Program-made: the position numbers and the translations under genes
Origin: Eleusine coracana subsp. coracana
Taxonomy: Eukaryota; Streptophyta; Magnoliopsida; Poales; Poaceae
NCBI GenBank assembly: GCA_032690845.1
Contig: CM064417.1
Location: 40,368,432 to 40,432,431, forward strand
DNA length: 64,000 bases
Direction: 5' to 3'
Notes under the pieces: generated by a model
The model's database searches: none
What the model saw: the letters and a program-made list of their open reading frames with translations, nothing else
What the model was told of the DNA's origin: nothing
In this document: one piece after another, positions 46,901-57,130 of the stretch
Numbering within the stretch: the first letter of the stretch is position 1
How the letters are laid out: the number at the start of each line of letters is the position of its first letter

Positions 46901-48364
46901 TGTTATCACCACTTATCAACGAATTTGTTCGACTCATTGATGTTCCATGAGTTGCAAACCAATTGAAACTCCCAATCGGGCCCACATCATCAGCAACAAA
47001 TTTGATAAGGGTCATTTCTTTATCAACATTATACTGATATTTGCTTCTCTCCTCAGCAGGGTTATTTAAGTACGCACTTGGGCTGCGATTCACACCAGCA
47101 TCAAGGAGGTCACCTAGAAATCATGAGCCCACACTTGGTCACAATATCTTTGAAGTAACTAAATATCAGTGTATAGCAGCCATAACAAATGTAATGGAAC
47201 ATCTAATACGACATTGGTCACAATATCTTTGCAGTAACGAAGAACTCAATGTAGCAGCCATCACAGATGCAACAACAACACAAAGCGTTTAATCCCAAGG
47301 AAGTTGGGTAGGCTATGAAATGAAATTTGAAAGCCCACTTAAAACTAAATGCAATGCATATTTCCAGTTAAATGGAACAATCACAGAAAATATTATAGTG
47401 TCCCAGCAATCTTGTAAACAAAAACTGTTGATCAGGAAGCATAGGTAGTTGTATACCTTTGTTCACATATATCTTCCCGGGACGGAGATTGTTGTGAGCC
47501 TCAACAATGGTTTGCTCAATGCCATCAACAATTACATCAAATGATTGGCGAACAAATCCAAGAGATGTGACAATATAAACCACATACTGCAGATAACCTC
47601 CAGGACCAGCATGGGTATGGATTCCACTAATAGCCACATTGTTCTCATTATACAGATCACCATACCTGCCCAATTGAGTTTAGTATAGTCAGCGCCACAC
47701 CCGTGAGGACACCAGGAAGAACCACACTAACACATAATGCTCAGGTTTAAAGATTATGTCAGAGGGTTGTCTGAGTCCTTAAAATGTCTAAGGGTTTTGA
47801 CTTGTGGGCTACATGCTCAAAACAATAAAGGTAGGAAAGGTATAAGCTGGTGAAAAAACTTGAAAATGAGTACATGATTTTTTGGAACAATACCCTGCAT
47901 CTACAAAGGATGATGGATTATGTTATACAAATCTTAGAGCATACATCACACGCGCAATTAGAAAAAGGGATAGGAAGAATTTTTCTGGTAATAGGATACA
48001 AGAGTGATCACACCTACCTTGCTTTTAGCCTTTCAAGCACCTTTATAGTTACAAGTTGTGATGCCATGCAAGCATCAAGATTCACAAAGACAACACGTTT
48101 TCCATTAGGCTCAGCAACAATAAAAGCACGAGCCTTTAGCCTGAAGTGAATTCCTGATGCAATCTGCTCAGCATTTGCATATCCCATCATGTTAACATCT
48201 GCTGCAGGCCCTGTTATGTCGTAGCTTCCCATACCAACCAGATATGGTGAGGCTGAAAGTGCTGGGCCACAATTTTGAAGAACAAATACTAGAAAGAGAC
48301 ATAGCCAAATCCTCTTTGAACCAGACCCACAAATTTGGTAGCACAAGCATGATGGCACCTCCAT
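43921..48364 (-). CDS. Neutral ceramidase, nine coding exons
   Basis: Hydrolyses ceramide to sphingoid base and fatty acid, probably in the ER/Golgi lumen or outside the cell. Exons (minus): 48364-48018, 47665-47457, 47113-46745, 46655-46400, 46291-46021, 45942-45817, 45477-45414, 45308-45139, 44466-43921. All junctions are GT-AG and phases agree, giving 785 aa, close to plant family length. A hydrophobic segment (RIWLCLFLVFVLQNCG, residues about 18-33) acts as signal or anchor. SPYLVGMGSYDITGPAADVN starts the catalytic domain. GIHTHAGPGGYLQY and FATHGTSMSRTN carry the zinc-binding His, and SNCGDVSPNVLGTF holds the active-site Ser motif (NxGDxSPN). The C-terminal domain has FKWSRPLRLSPRSFATLEWT and ends SRAFAVR. 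The start is the first ATG in frame with the family N-terminus. Confidence 0.93.
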
Positions 48365-48390
48365 CAGTAACCAGAGAATGGGCTTGTTGA

Positions 48391-48399
48391 TCAACTCAT
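48391..48399 (-). promoter_or_regulatory. Minimal uORF (ATG-AGT-TGA) before the ceramidase start
   Basis: On the minus strand ATGAGTTGA lies 27 bp upstream of the main ATG at 48364, in another frame. A two-codon uORF this near could reduce or tune initiation at the main start. This is inference; its presence in the mRNA depends on the splice model for the 5' UTR. Confidence 0.45.
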
Positions 48400-48438
48400 G
48401 CAAGTCCAATATCTCAATGAAGTTAAATTAACAATATG

Positions 48439-49433
48439 CTGCAAAAAGAGAGGATCCCCATCAGAAAATACACAGAATTTAATTGCATGCAAAGGGGACA
48501 TTGATTATCCAAGCAGGCCGAGAAAATGAGAACACAAGATTTGATTTTCTGGAATACAAATTCATAGCATTCGGACACGAAAATAGTATGCTGAGCTAAT
48601 TTTAACTACATATGACTACTCAAATGGAACTCCATTATAGATGCACCAAATAAAAAGTACGTCTCGCAAGCACAAACCAGAAGACATATTAATCCAACAA
48701 GAAGTTACTGTCTGATGGAAGTACTAAAACCTCGCCAGATAATCTTGTCGATGCACAAAAAATCCTTAAATTGAGTTTTCTGTGTGTGACGGAAGTGGAA
48801 ATCAGTGGTGACAACAGCGTGAATTTCTGTAGTCCAGCAGGCAGATCCGAAACTGATGGCAGTTTAGGAGAGGATGGGAGGGTGAAGGGCGCAGGAATTG
48901 CCAGCTACCGTGTGTTTGGCCTTATAAATGCATGCCGCCACACTCCACACTGCAAATCCACTACTAAACAATCACCCCTGACCCAAAAATTTCTTAAATG
49001 ATAAGGATATCACACGCCCGGGAGAAGGCGAGAGCAGCATCACAACACTCTCTACACTGACCAGTCAGGCAAGGCAAGCAACCCCAGCAAGGGTCCATAT
49101 TAACAAGACTAAATCCCACAAGCAACACCACCGCAAAGCAACAAGGCCAGTCAGGCCACTCCCCCACCGAACAAGCAACCGTAGCACAGTCCACCAGTTT
49201 TGCACATCACACAAGTTAAGACAAAAATTAGTCCAACCTAACAGGCACTGCATCGAAGCTGTCTAAGTATAGAACACCATAAAATCGTTGTCAAACCCTT
49301 GCTAAATCGGCTCACTCACTTCTCCGCTACAGCTTAACACGCCCATTTCGAATCAAAATTGGGGAAAATCGAGCGCGACAGGCAGCCTGATTCGAACTAC
49401 GAAGCGAGAGGGGAGGAGTAGTTAGTTGCTCAC
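48439..49433 (-). other. Predicted 5'-UTR intron of the ceramidase gene
   Basis: Minus strand: donor CAGG|GTGAGC at 49433 and acceptor CTTTTTGCAG at 48439, 995 bp. The upstream exon (about 49434-49530) is GC-rich and has leader-like sequence; the intron is AT-richer. Long leader introns are common in plants. The short 5' UTR exon 48438-48365 joins the coding start. Confidence 0.55.
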
Positions 49434-49530
49434 CCTGCGACCGCGAAATCCCCCTTCGCCCTCTCCGGAGAATTCAGTTGCCGCGGCTGCAGTGACCGGT
49501 TGCCTCCTCCGCCGTTTAATACCGAAGCCA

Positions 49531-50797
49531 CACACGGGACACGACGCAGCCCGCTGGATGTTCCGAGAGCGGGGCGCCTCGTAGGACTGGGCGGGGGCGG
49601 ACTCGGCACACCCGCTGCCAGTGGCTGTATTTTAAGGCCAAGCAGCCGGTTTCAAATCTGACGAGTGATGAGCCAAGCGGATAGGGACAGTGAGGAAGAA
49701 GAAGAAGCGGCGATTTAGGGATACAGACACGACGGCGACAGGCGTGGGGGCCGAGGCGTGCAAGGCACGCCGGGTTTGGAAGCGGGGAGGAGGCAGGCGC
49801 TTGTGCCGTGTGGCGGTGCTAGTGCTGCTCGCGAGTGGGCGAGGCTTTAAGGAAAGTGCTTCTGCTTCCGAGGGTCGCGGTGGCGTGGGCACGTGCCTGC
49901 GCCGGGGCCGGGCGGGAGAGAGGTTTTGGTGGGAACGGGGTCGTCGGGTGGATCGCGGAGTGACGACGAGCTAGTGGGCACGCGCCGCTGCAAGCCTCCC
50001 GCGGGCCTCAACAAACTTCCACTTCACATTGTAGTCCTCCCCTTGCTTGGATTGTGCGATAGAGAAACAACTGGCTACTCTGTTGATTTGAACACGTATT
50101 CAAACTCTTTTGTTCTTTCTTTGGTTAACACGCCTTGTACGAGATTTAAATATACGAGAAGATGTTCCTGAATTAGCGCTTAATATCCGGTAGGTATAGG
50201 CCTTCCTCATCTAGGCTGGACAGATTCGGGTGGGTTCGGCCGGCGTCTTACACGGCAAAGTGGTCGGGGATTATTATCAATGGACACACATCAATCAGAT
50301 CATGATCTTGCTTATCATTACTCCCGTGACGTGCCAGTTCGCGCCTCCGTATACGCTACGCCGACGTGATTAGTATGAGTACAACACAGCTCGTGAAGCC
50401 AGCAGGCGTGCACAACCCGGTGTCTCCAGTACAGTTTTTTTTGAGTGTGTCTCCAGTACAGTTGCTGGATAATAAAGCAACAAAGAACGCGTATGAGGGC
50501 TCTCACTCTCTTGTCTGCCTCCATCAGGGAGAAATTGAGACGCAGCTAGTTGAAGTCTCCCGAGTTGGTGGCATGCTGGCATGGGCTCGGAAGAGTGTCT
50601 ATCTGCAGTTCGTCGTTCGTTTAGTGCCCTGGCACGTGATACAAAGGTTGATCTCGATCTGGATCTTCATTCATCATGTGAGATGCATAAATGCCGCTCT
50701 GGTGAAAGGCAGGTCGCCATCATTCGCAGGATTTGTAGCTAGCCACCGTATGGATCACGTCCACACGAGGCTGCACAGTTCGGTCGGGCACGTCGTG
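49531..50797. other. Intergenic region with ceramidase promoter
   Basis: The GC-rich stretch just right of 49530 is the likely ceramidase promoter. Beyond that no gene is seen. A short tandem duplication of GTGTCTCCAGTACAGTT occurs at about 50420-50464. Confidence 0.45.
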
Positions 50798-51660
50798 AGA
50801 GCAACTCCAGCCCACTGATAAAATTTGGTTCTTTATTCAGTATTTTGAGAACTAACTTCTATTTTTTAGGAACCTAAAATTATTTTCTGCTCCAGCCCAA
50901 CTGAGGAAATCCGGGTCACTATACTCTGACATTGGGCCCCACCGACCCTTCCTCTCTCTCTCCATCCGATGCCTACTCTGCTAGCCGCCGCCGCCGCCTC
51001 CCTCTTCCTCTTCCCGCCACGGCGTCGGGTGGGCTGGGGCGTCGACGACGAGCTGGAGCAGCAGCCCCTGCTGCACACGCGGCGTCGGGTTGTGGTGGAT
51101 CTTGAGCACGCGGTGGACGGTCGGGGCGACGTTAAAGGAGAATGGGGTCCATCCCACGAGGAAGACAGTGTCGGAGGAGGACGGCCTCCTCCCCTCCTTC
51201 CGCAGCTCGTCGGCGCCGCCTCCCTCCGCCCCTCCTTCCACAGCCTGTCGGTGTCGCCTCCCTCCTCCCTTCCTTCCGCAGCTCATCGCCGCCACCTTCC
51301 TCCTCCCCTCCTTCCCGCTCGCGTGCCACCTACCGTCCTCCCCCTCCCCCCCCCCCCCCCCCCCGAGCGCCAACGGCCGGAGGCGCGGGTCGGGTGGCCC
51401 GCGGCGGCATGCGGGATTCCATCGGAGAGGAAAGGCAAGGACAAGGAAAAAAAATAAAAAAATGGTGGGACCCGCTTTTTTTTTGGGGGGGGGGGGGGGA
51501 ATAGTGGGCCACTATTTCTGGGGGCTTTGGAGGGAAATTTGGTGGCCTCCTCAAAATAGTCACCCAATATATCCTGGGCTTGGAGGGAGTTGTATTTTTG
51601 TGTTTGGATGACTAAAAGAAAATTTAGAGACCCATATAGTCACTCCACTGGAGTTGCTCT
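50798..51660. mobile_element. TIR-flanked non-autonomous DNA transposon-like element (863 bp)
   Basis: Inverted ends AGAGCAACTCCAG at 50798-50810 and 51648-51660 (reverse complement). The flanks gtcgtg (50792-50797) and gtcgtt (51661-51666) may be an imperfect target duplication. The inside has a GC-rich core with three units of about 40 bp (CCTCCTTCCGCAGCTC type, 51182-51310), a poly-C run near 51348-51364 and a poly-G run near 51485-51499. No transposase is present. The superfamily is not clear. Confidence 0.6.
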
Positions 51661-51666
51661 GTCGTT

Positions 51667-53445
51667 GTCTTCTTGATGGACTATGACGTACCATGCACTA
51701 TGAGTAGCGGCTCTCTTCCGTCGTCTGATCGATGCAACCACGAGCTCTGTGGGAACACCGAGCTGGCCCGTCGAATGTGGACTGCCAATGTATATTGGAC
51801 TTTGGACCATAAATGGTTTGGCAACTGAAGGATGCTGGTCCATGCGCAGTTGACACTGGTGATGTAAACTGAGAGCTGTAGACTGAAACTATTTTCAAAC
51901 ACACACACATATGTTCATGTCACATGCTCCTAGCCTCCTACAGTCGTTCTTCTTTTGTGGGATTTCATATTGTTTCTGATGATAACTTGATATACAAGTG
52001 AAAGACAGAGAGTAAGAGAACCTTTTTTTTTTTGCCTAAGAACTGTTTGGGAGTTCTGATCCCTGCACAAATGTCCATGTTTTTTCGAGACAAACAGCCC
52101 ACACGGATATAGAAAACACGGTCTCACAACAATATGAGCCACACATATGTTTTAGGAGCGTTTATGATCGGATTTGATGGATCAAGATCTTGTTTCTAAA
52201 GGAGAGATAGCCAACATTATGTCTATTTCCCGTCCTCGTTTGTTCGACCTTGACCCCTTCTCAATGTTGTCACCTCCTTGACGCAACAGTATGGCAGGAC
52301 CATCACTTCCAATTGATACATGATGTTAGCTTCCCGCACATCACCAACACGACCTCCTCAACGAGTCTTCGGCCATAGACCTGCAATACTAGCAACTCAA
52401 CCATCATATATTCTATTTATATAAGCCATACTCTTCAACTCATAACAAGATCTTTCTCTTTATGTGATGTCTAACACCACAATGGACCTATGACGGTGTA
52501 GGAGTACTAGATGAATTCCCAAATACCAACAACACAAATCTACCTTGAAGGAGGACATGTGCCCCCGAGCGGGTTGCATGTAGTAACGAGGTCGACGGAA
52601 AAAGTGTAGTGTCTTGTTCTTATAAACTACTAGGCTTAAAGCTCGAATAGAATATCACTATATGTTCTACAGGTTCGAAAGGAAGAAGAACATTTGTTGG
52701 TTAAAGGTCCAATATATTTATGGCATAGAATTACTCAACTCAAAGTTTGTCAGTAAACATTTTTTCTTTCTTTGAATTTTTTTAGCACTTCATTCTAACT
52801 TGATCTTATGACCCATGAAACTGTTTGCACATCCGAGGTCGTGTTTTTAACACTTCATTCTAGGTCAATTCCATAAAACTGCCCACACGTTGAGTGAATA
52901 AGCATGTTCCATTCTCCATGGACATGATTTGACCCACATTTGTGTAGCGACCCCTATTGGAGTGTTCCCATATGATCCACCAACGTTCTTTAACATTTGT
53001 CCTATACAACATCGGCCTGGTTCTCTGTCACCTTGCATTGGATCTCACATCGAGGTTTCCAAAAAAATATGTTGATGATCATCATATCAGTTTGTGTTAC
53101 ATCAAAGTCACAAATGAACATTGCTCAAGCTAGAATGAAGTGTTTGAAGAAAAAAGAAGTTTTATAACAAACCATAGGTGGACCGCCCCTACGGCAGGGT
53201 GGGGCGGCTGCCCCAGCTACCAGCGGCAAGGATCTCCAACTGGTGATCACATGTTCCTTAGTTCTAATGTCCATGGCTCCGTGCTGTATCTTTCCTTTTG
53301 CCATTTATGGTTGCATTTTTATGTTCTCGTGAGGAAAGAACAAACAAGAATAATAGGCAAAGGGCCAAAGGGGTATGTGGGCCAATGACTTAATGATTTT
53401 ATGCTACAGTAAAGGCCCAATAGTCCAACACGACAAATTCAAAAG
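51667..53445. other. Intergenic region with repeated blocks
   Basis: No gene recognised. It holds two tandem units starting TTTTAGCACTTCATTCTA (52783) and TTTTAACACTTCATTCTA (52842). The block 52876-53084 recurs at 54248-54467. Confidence 0.5.
52876..53084 (+). repeat. Direct repeat copy 1 upstream of the LEA14-like gene
   Basis: Shares AGCATGTTCCATTCTCCATG (52901-52920), TTGCATTGGATCTCAC (53033-53048) and GTTGATGATCATCA (53071-53084), in the same order and with similar spacing, with copy 2 at 54248-54467. Confidence 0.75.
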
Positions 53446-53783
53446 TACTCCCTCCATCCATGTTTAGAGGGCGTATATGTGACAACAAAATTTCCATAAA
53501 TACAGTGCGCATTAGGGTGGGCCTCCTCGTTGCTCGTGTGCAGCTGTTGCGCTTGACCAAAAGTAAATATGAACTGGACTCTTAGCCTGCCTCGTGATTA
53601 TACTTATAGGCGTTATTTTCTTTCGATTGGTGGCCTCTTCAATTGTAGAACATGCTTTTTATGTGTAACGAAGCATAGCCAGGTGTAGTTGTTGGAAATA
53701 ACGAAGATTTAATGGGTAGATGGTTGTTCCTTGGTCTCTGTACCCACATGTAGTACGCCTTGTATACATGGACAGAGGGAGTA
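53446..53783. mobile_element. Stowaway-type MITE
   Basis: 338 bp with TA at both ends. The left end TACTCCCTCCATCCATGTTT and the right end (reverse) TACTCCCTCTGTCCATGTAT are near-perfect inverted repeats of the grass Stowaway type. No coding capacity. Confidence 0.88.
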
Positions 53784-54811
53784 AATCATATAGGTAGTAC
53801 CGGTTTCATTACACAAAAAGTTGATTTTTATAAGATCATGATCAACATTTAAATTTGCATGCACAATCTAATTCAGCATTCCGCCGCGGCACGCACATAT
53901 AATTGGAGTTGGAGTTGGTGGAGGATCATCTCCAAGTCCAACTTTAATTGTCCCAACTCTGCTTAGAGGCAATTAGCACTATTTTAAAGTTAAAAGTAAA
54001 TCATTAACACTAGACATTAGGCAAGTAGCCAAGGTGATCAACATACTAGCAATTAAGTCTAAATGTTTTGTCGGTCATCTTGTTTCTATATTAAAGCAGT
54101 GGTATTTGTTCACATAAACTCTTTTTTCTTACTTTTTTATGGGATTTTAGTACAATTTGATATGCACATGTAGTTTATTTTTTATGACAAATAATTTTGT
54201 TCATTGTCTCCATCCCACCTAAATTTTTGTGTGTGATCCGCCACTGAACAAACTACACACCGAGTTGGTTAGAAGCATGTTCCATTCTCCATGAACATTT
54301 GATTTAGTTCCCATTATCACGATCCGGATTTGGCAGCGCGTTCTATAACATTGTACAAAAGGATCCATCCCGTACAGAACTGGACTGCCTCTCTTTCAGC
54401 AGATTTGCATTGGATCTCACGTCCAGGATGAAAAAAAAAACACAAAAGAAGATGTTGATGATCATCAGAGAACGAATGCAGCGAGCTAGATCAACGATCT
54501 ACGCGTCGCCCACATCGAACAGACGGAACAGTCCCATGTCGGGCAATGAAACGACTTGTTTCGTGGCATCGGCGCATGTTATAGTCAGGAAGTCCGGGCG
54601 CGTCCGTGTGCAACACTGCGCGTGGCGATGGCGCACGCACAGCAGTTGTGCCAAGCCCTCCGCGTTCTTCGTTCTTCCCATAAAAAGCGACCTCCTCTCG
54701 CGTTCCCATTTCCCGCAGCACACCGCATCCCCTTCTCGCGTGCAACGAAACCGGCCGCCGCAGACGCAGAGAGATCCGTCCAATCCAACAACGTCCGATC
54801 CAATCACCAGC
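53784..54811. other. Promoter and 5' region of the LEA14-like gene
   Basis: The AT-rich part 53784-54250 has no gene. Direct repeat copy 2 (54248-54467) is followed by a GC-richer 5' region reaching the ATG at 54812. I could not fix a TATA box with confidence. Confidence 0.45.
54248..54467 (+). repeat. Direct repeat copy 2 upstream of the LEA14-like gene
   Basis: Matches 52876-53084 through three shared blocks in the same order (54274-54293, 54405-54420, 54454-54467). It lies about 350-560 bp before the LEA14-like ATG, so the duplication covers upstream promoter sequence. Confidence 0.75.
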
Positions 54812-56665
54812 ATGAGCGCGGGGGCGGAGGAGGAGAGGGGATCCGCCATAGAAGCGGGCAGCGGCGGAGAGGAGGAGCGGCGGGAGAAGGGTCTGGTGTC
54901 GGGCCTCGTGGACAAGGCCAAGGGGTTCGTGGCGGAGAAGGTGGCGCAGATCCCCAAGCCCGAGGCGTCGCTGGATCGCGTCTCCTTCAAAGACGTCAGC
55001 CGCGAGTGCATCACGCTGCACAGCCACGTCGACGTCAACAACCCTTACGCGCACCGCATCCCAATCTGCGAGATCACATACAGCTTCAAGACCGACGGCA
55101 AGTGCGTATATTACCGGCCCTCTTTTTTACATACATGTTACGATCCTGCATGCCGTAATCATGTTCTATGCATCTACCGTCGCCCCGTCGATTTCTACAT
55201 TTTGCTCTATCTGTTAATAATAACCACACATTTGTTGATCAATGAAGTCGTGGTTATTAAGGCCCTCTTTGTTTTAGCTTATAGTTTATATAGTTTAGAT
55301 TAAAGGTATTGGATTATATAATCTAAATTATATGTCTAGATTATATAATCTGAATGGAGGTGTTTGTTTACTCAAAATATTAATATTTGGATTATTACTT
55401 TTCAATCTAAAAAGACAACAATATCCTTCTTCCACCCCTTTCTCTTTCAATCTCACTATTTTGATGGTCCTCTTCTACTGCCTCCTCGCCTCGTCCCCGT
55501 CGGTGGCGAGCCCGCAACCCGCCGCCGCCGCACAACGCCGCCGCTACCAGCCCCCGCCTCCCCGCCGCCCGCGTCTGACAGCGTCCCTGTCGCCCGCGTC
55601 TGACAGCGACCCCGCCGCCCGCGCCTGACCGCGTTCCCGCGCCTCGCCTACTCCCCGCCGCCCAGCTCTGCGAGCTCACGAGCTCGCAGCCTGCCTCGCC
55701 GCCCAGCGCTGCCGTTGTGAGCCCGCACCTCCCCGTCGCCCATGTCTGACCGCCTACCCGCCTCCTCTCTGTCGGTGCAGATAGCATCGAGAAGCAAAGA
55801 GAGGGAGGCAACCCGCCTCTGCCGCCGCCGCCGCCCAGCGTTGTGCCGCCCGCCTTTGTCGCCCAGCGCCGCCACCGCTAGCCCGCGCCTCCCTGCCGAC
55901 CCGTCTCCTCCCCATTGCCCAACTCTGCGAGGTCACGAACCGGCAGCCCACCTCGCTGCCTAGCGCCGCCGCGAGCCCGCACCTCCCCGCCGGCCGTGCC
56001 TCCCCGCCTCGCCATCGGCCCGCTTCCTCCCCGCCACCCGCACCTGCCCTCCTCCTCGCCGCCCGTAGCGTACCAGACGGAAAGGACAAATAGAGGAGGA
56101 AGAAGAGGAAAAAAAAGAACGAAGGGGTATATACATAACCAGTGGTATAGTGGGTAATTTTTATCAAAAGATCAAGGACGGTGGGTCTTTTATCAAAATA
56201 ATCTGAAATAAGCTCCTTATGAGGAGATTATAGGATTATCATAATCTACCCTTTAGATTATATAATCTGACATTATAATCTGATTTGTTTGTTTTTCTCT
56301 TAGATTATTTCATCTGGATTATATAATCTGAGTAGATTATAATTTGAAACAAACAGGCGCTAACTTTGTGTTGATCCTTGCTCGTTGGTATATTTGCATC
56401 TCCATCGATCAGGGTGGTGGCGTCGGGCACGATGCCTGACCCCGGCTGGATCGCGGTGAGCGGCAGCACCAAGCTGGAGCTGCCGGTGAAGGTGCCCTAC
56501 GACTTCATCGTGTCGCTGGTCAAGGACCTGGGCCGGGACTGGGACATCGACTACATGCTGGAGGTCGGGCTCACCATCGACCTCCCCGTTGTCGGCAGCT
56601 TCACCATCCCGCTCACCACCGAGGGCGAGATGAAGCTACCCACCTTCCGAGACCTCTTCTGTTGA
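54812..56665 (+). CDS. LEA14-type protein (LEA_2 family), two exons
   Basis: A stress-linked, folded late-embryogenesis-abundant protein (LEA_2/WHy-type), usually cytosolic or nuclear; its molecular action is not settled. Exon 1 is 54812-55101 and exon 2 is 56413-56665, with a GT-AG intron of 1311 bp, 180 aa. An acidic, G/E-rich head (about 25 residues) is followed by LVSGLVDKAKGFVAEKVAQI, PEASLDRVSFKDV and SHVDVNNPYAHRIPICEITY. Exon 2 codes VVASGTMPDPGWIAVSGSTK, then ELPVKVPYDFIVSLVKDLGR, DWDIDYMLEVGLTIDLPVVG and TIPLTTEGEMKLP. This is the LEA14 order; At2g46140-type proteins also carry an acidic head. No signal peptide. The intron is swollen by a transposon. Confidence 0.92.
55261..56360. 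mobile_element. PIF/Harbinger-like element inside the LEA14-like intron
   Basis: 1100 bp flanked by TAA on both sides (55258-55260 and 56361-56363), the target size of PIF/Harbinger and Tourist elements. The left end GGCCCTCTTTGTTTTAGCTT and the right end (reverse) GCGCCTGTTTGTTTCAAATT are imperfect inverted repeats. Subterminal AT-rich parts repeat ATTATATAATCT. The core (about 55490-56060) is very GC-rich and holds an internal repeat (CCCAGCTCTGCGAG at 55661 vs CCCAACTCTGCGAG at 55917, with matching sequence after). No transposase ORF is seen. Confidence 0.7.
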
Positions 56666-57130
56666 TCGTTAGTTTCAACTGTTCTGGTTTGCAGTAAGGA
56701 TCGATCGAAATTCTAAGAATTGTCCCATCATGTATTAGTAGTCTTTTAGGTCCTGTGGATGAGTCACAACCGTAGCAATCCCCGGCCCAATGGGTGATAA
56801 AGGGGTATGATGATTATTTATGGATTTATTTATGGTGAACTGGAATCCCTTTTGTCATGTTTGTTTGAGTGATGGCATCAAGCCCCGGCCCCTGTGAAAT
56901 ATTCTTGATTTACTTTTGTTCTAGTTTTGCCTCAGCAATTCGTGTAAACCAAATTGGTCATAAAGTCGTCTGTGCCATCATCTTGTCACACCTCCTGTAT
57001 AAGATTTGCTCTGGATTTACTTGGATACTATTGTTCGTGGTTACCATTGGACGTCTCCTCACTCTTTCTAGATAGAATTAACACCTCGTAGATGCAGCCA
57101 GTCATAATGTCGCAATCCAGAATTTTTTGG
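56666..57130 (+). other. 3' UTR of the LEA14-like gene and short spacer
   Basis: Probably 3' UTR up to about 56860, then a spacer to the LINE. No gene seen. Confidence 0.5.

Noticed and set aside
50969..51611. P/S/R-rich ORFs of 120-173 codons in the TIR element
   Set aside because: Low complexity with repeated ~40-bp units and homopolymers; no domain.
54410..54811. N-terminal extension of the LEA14-like ORF upstream of 54812
   Set aside because: The extension has no family similarity and the family start MSAGAEEERG fits the ATG at 54812.
54491..55054. Minus-strand ORFs (180-187 codons) over the LEA14-like exon 1
   Set aside because: Antisense of a clear LEA_2 exon, no known motifs.
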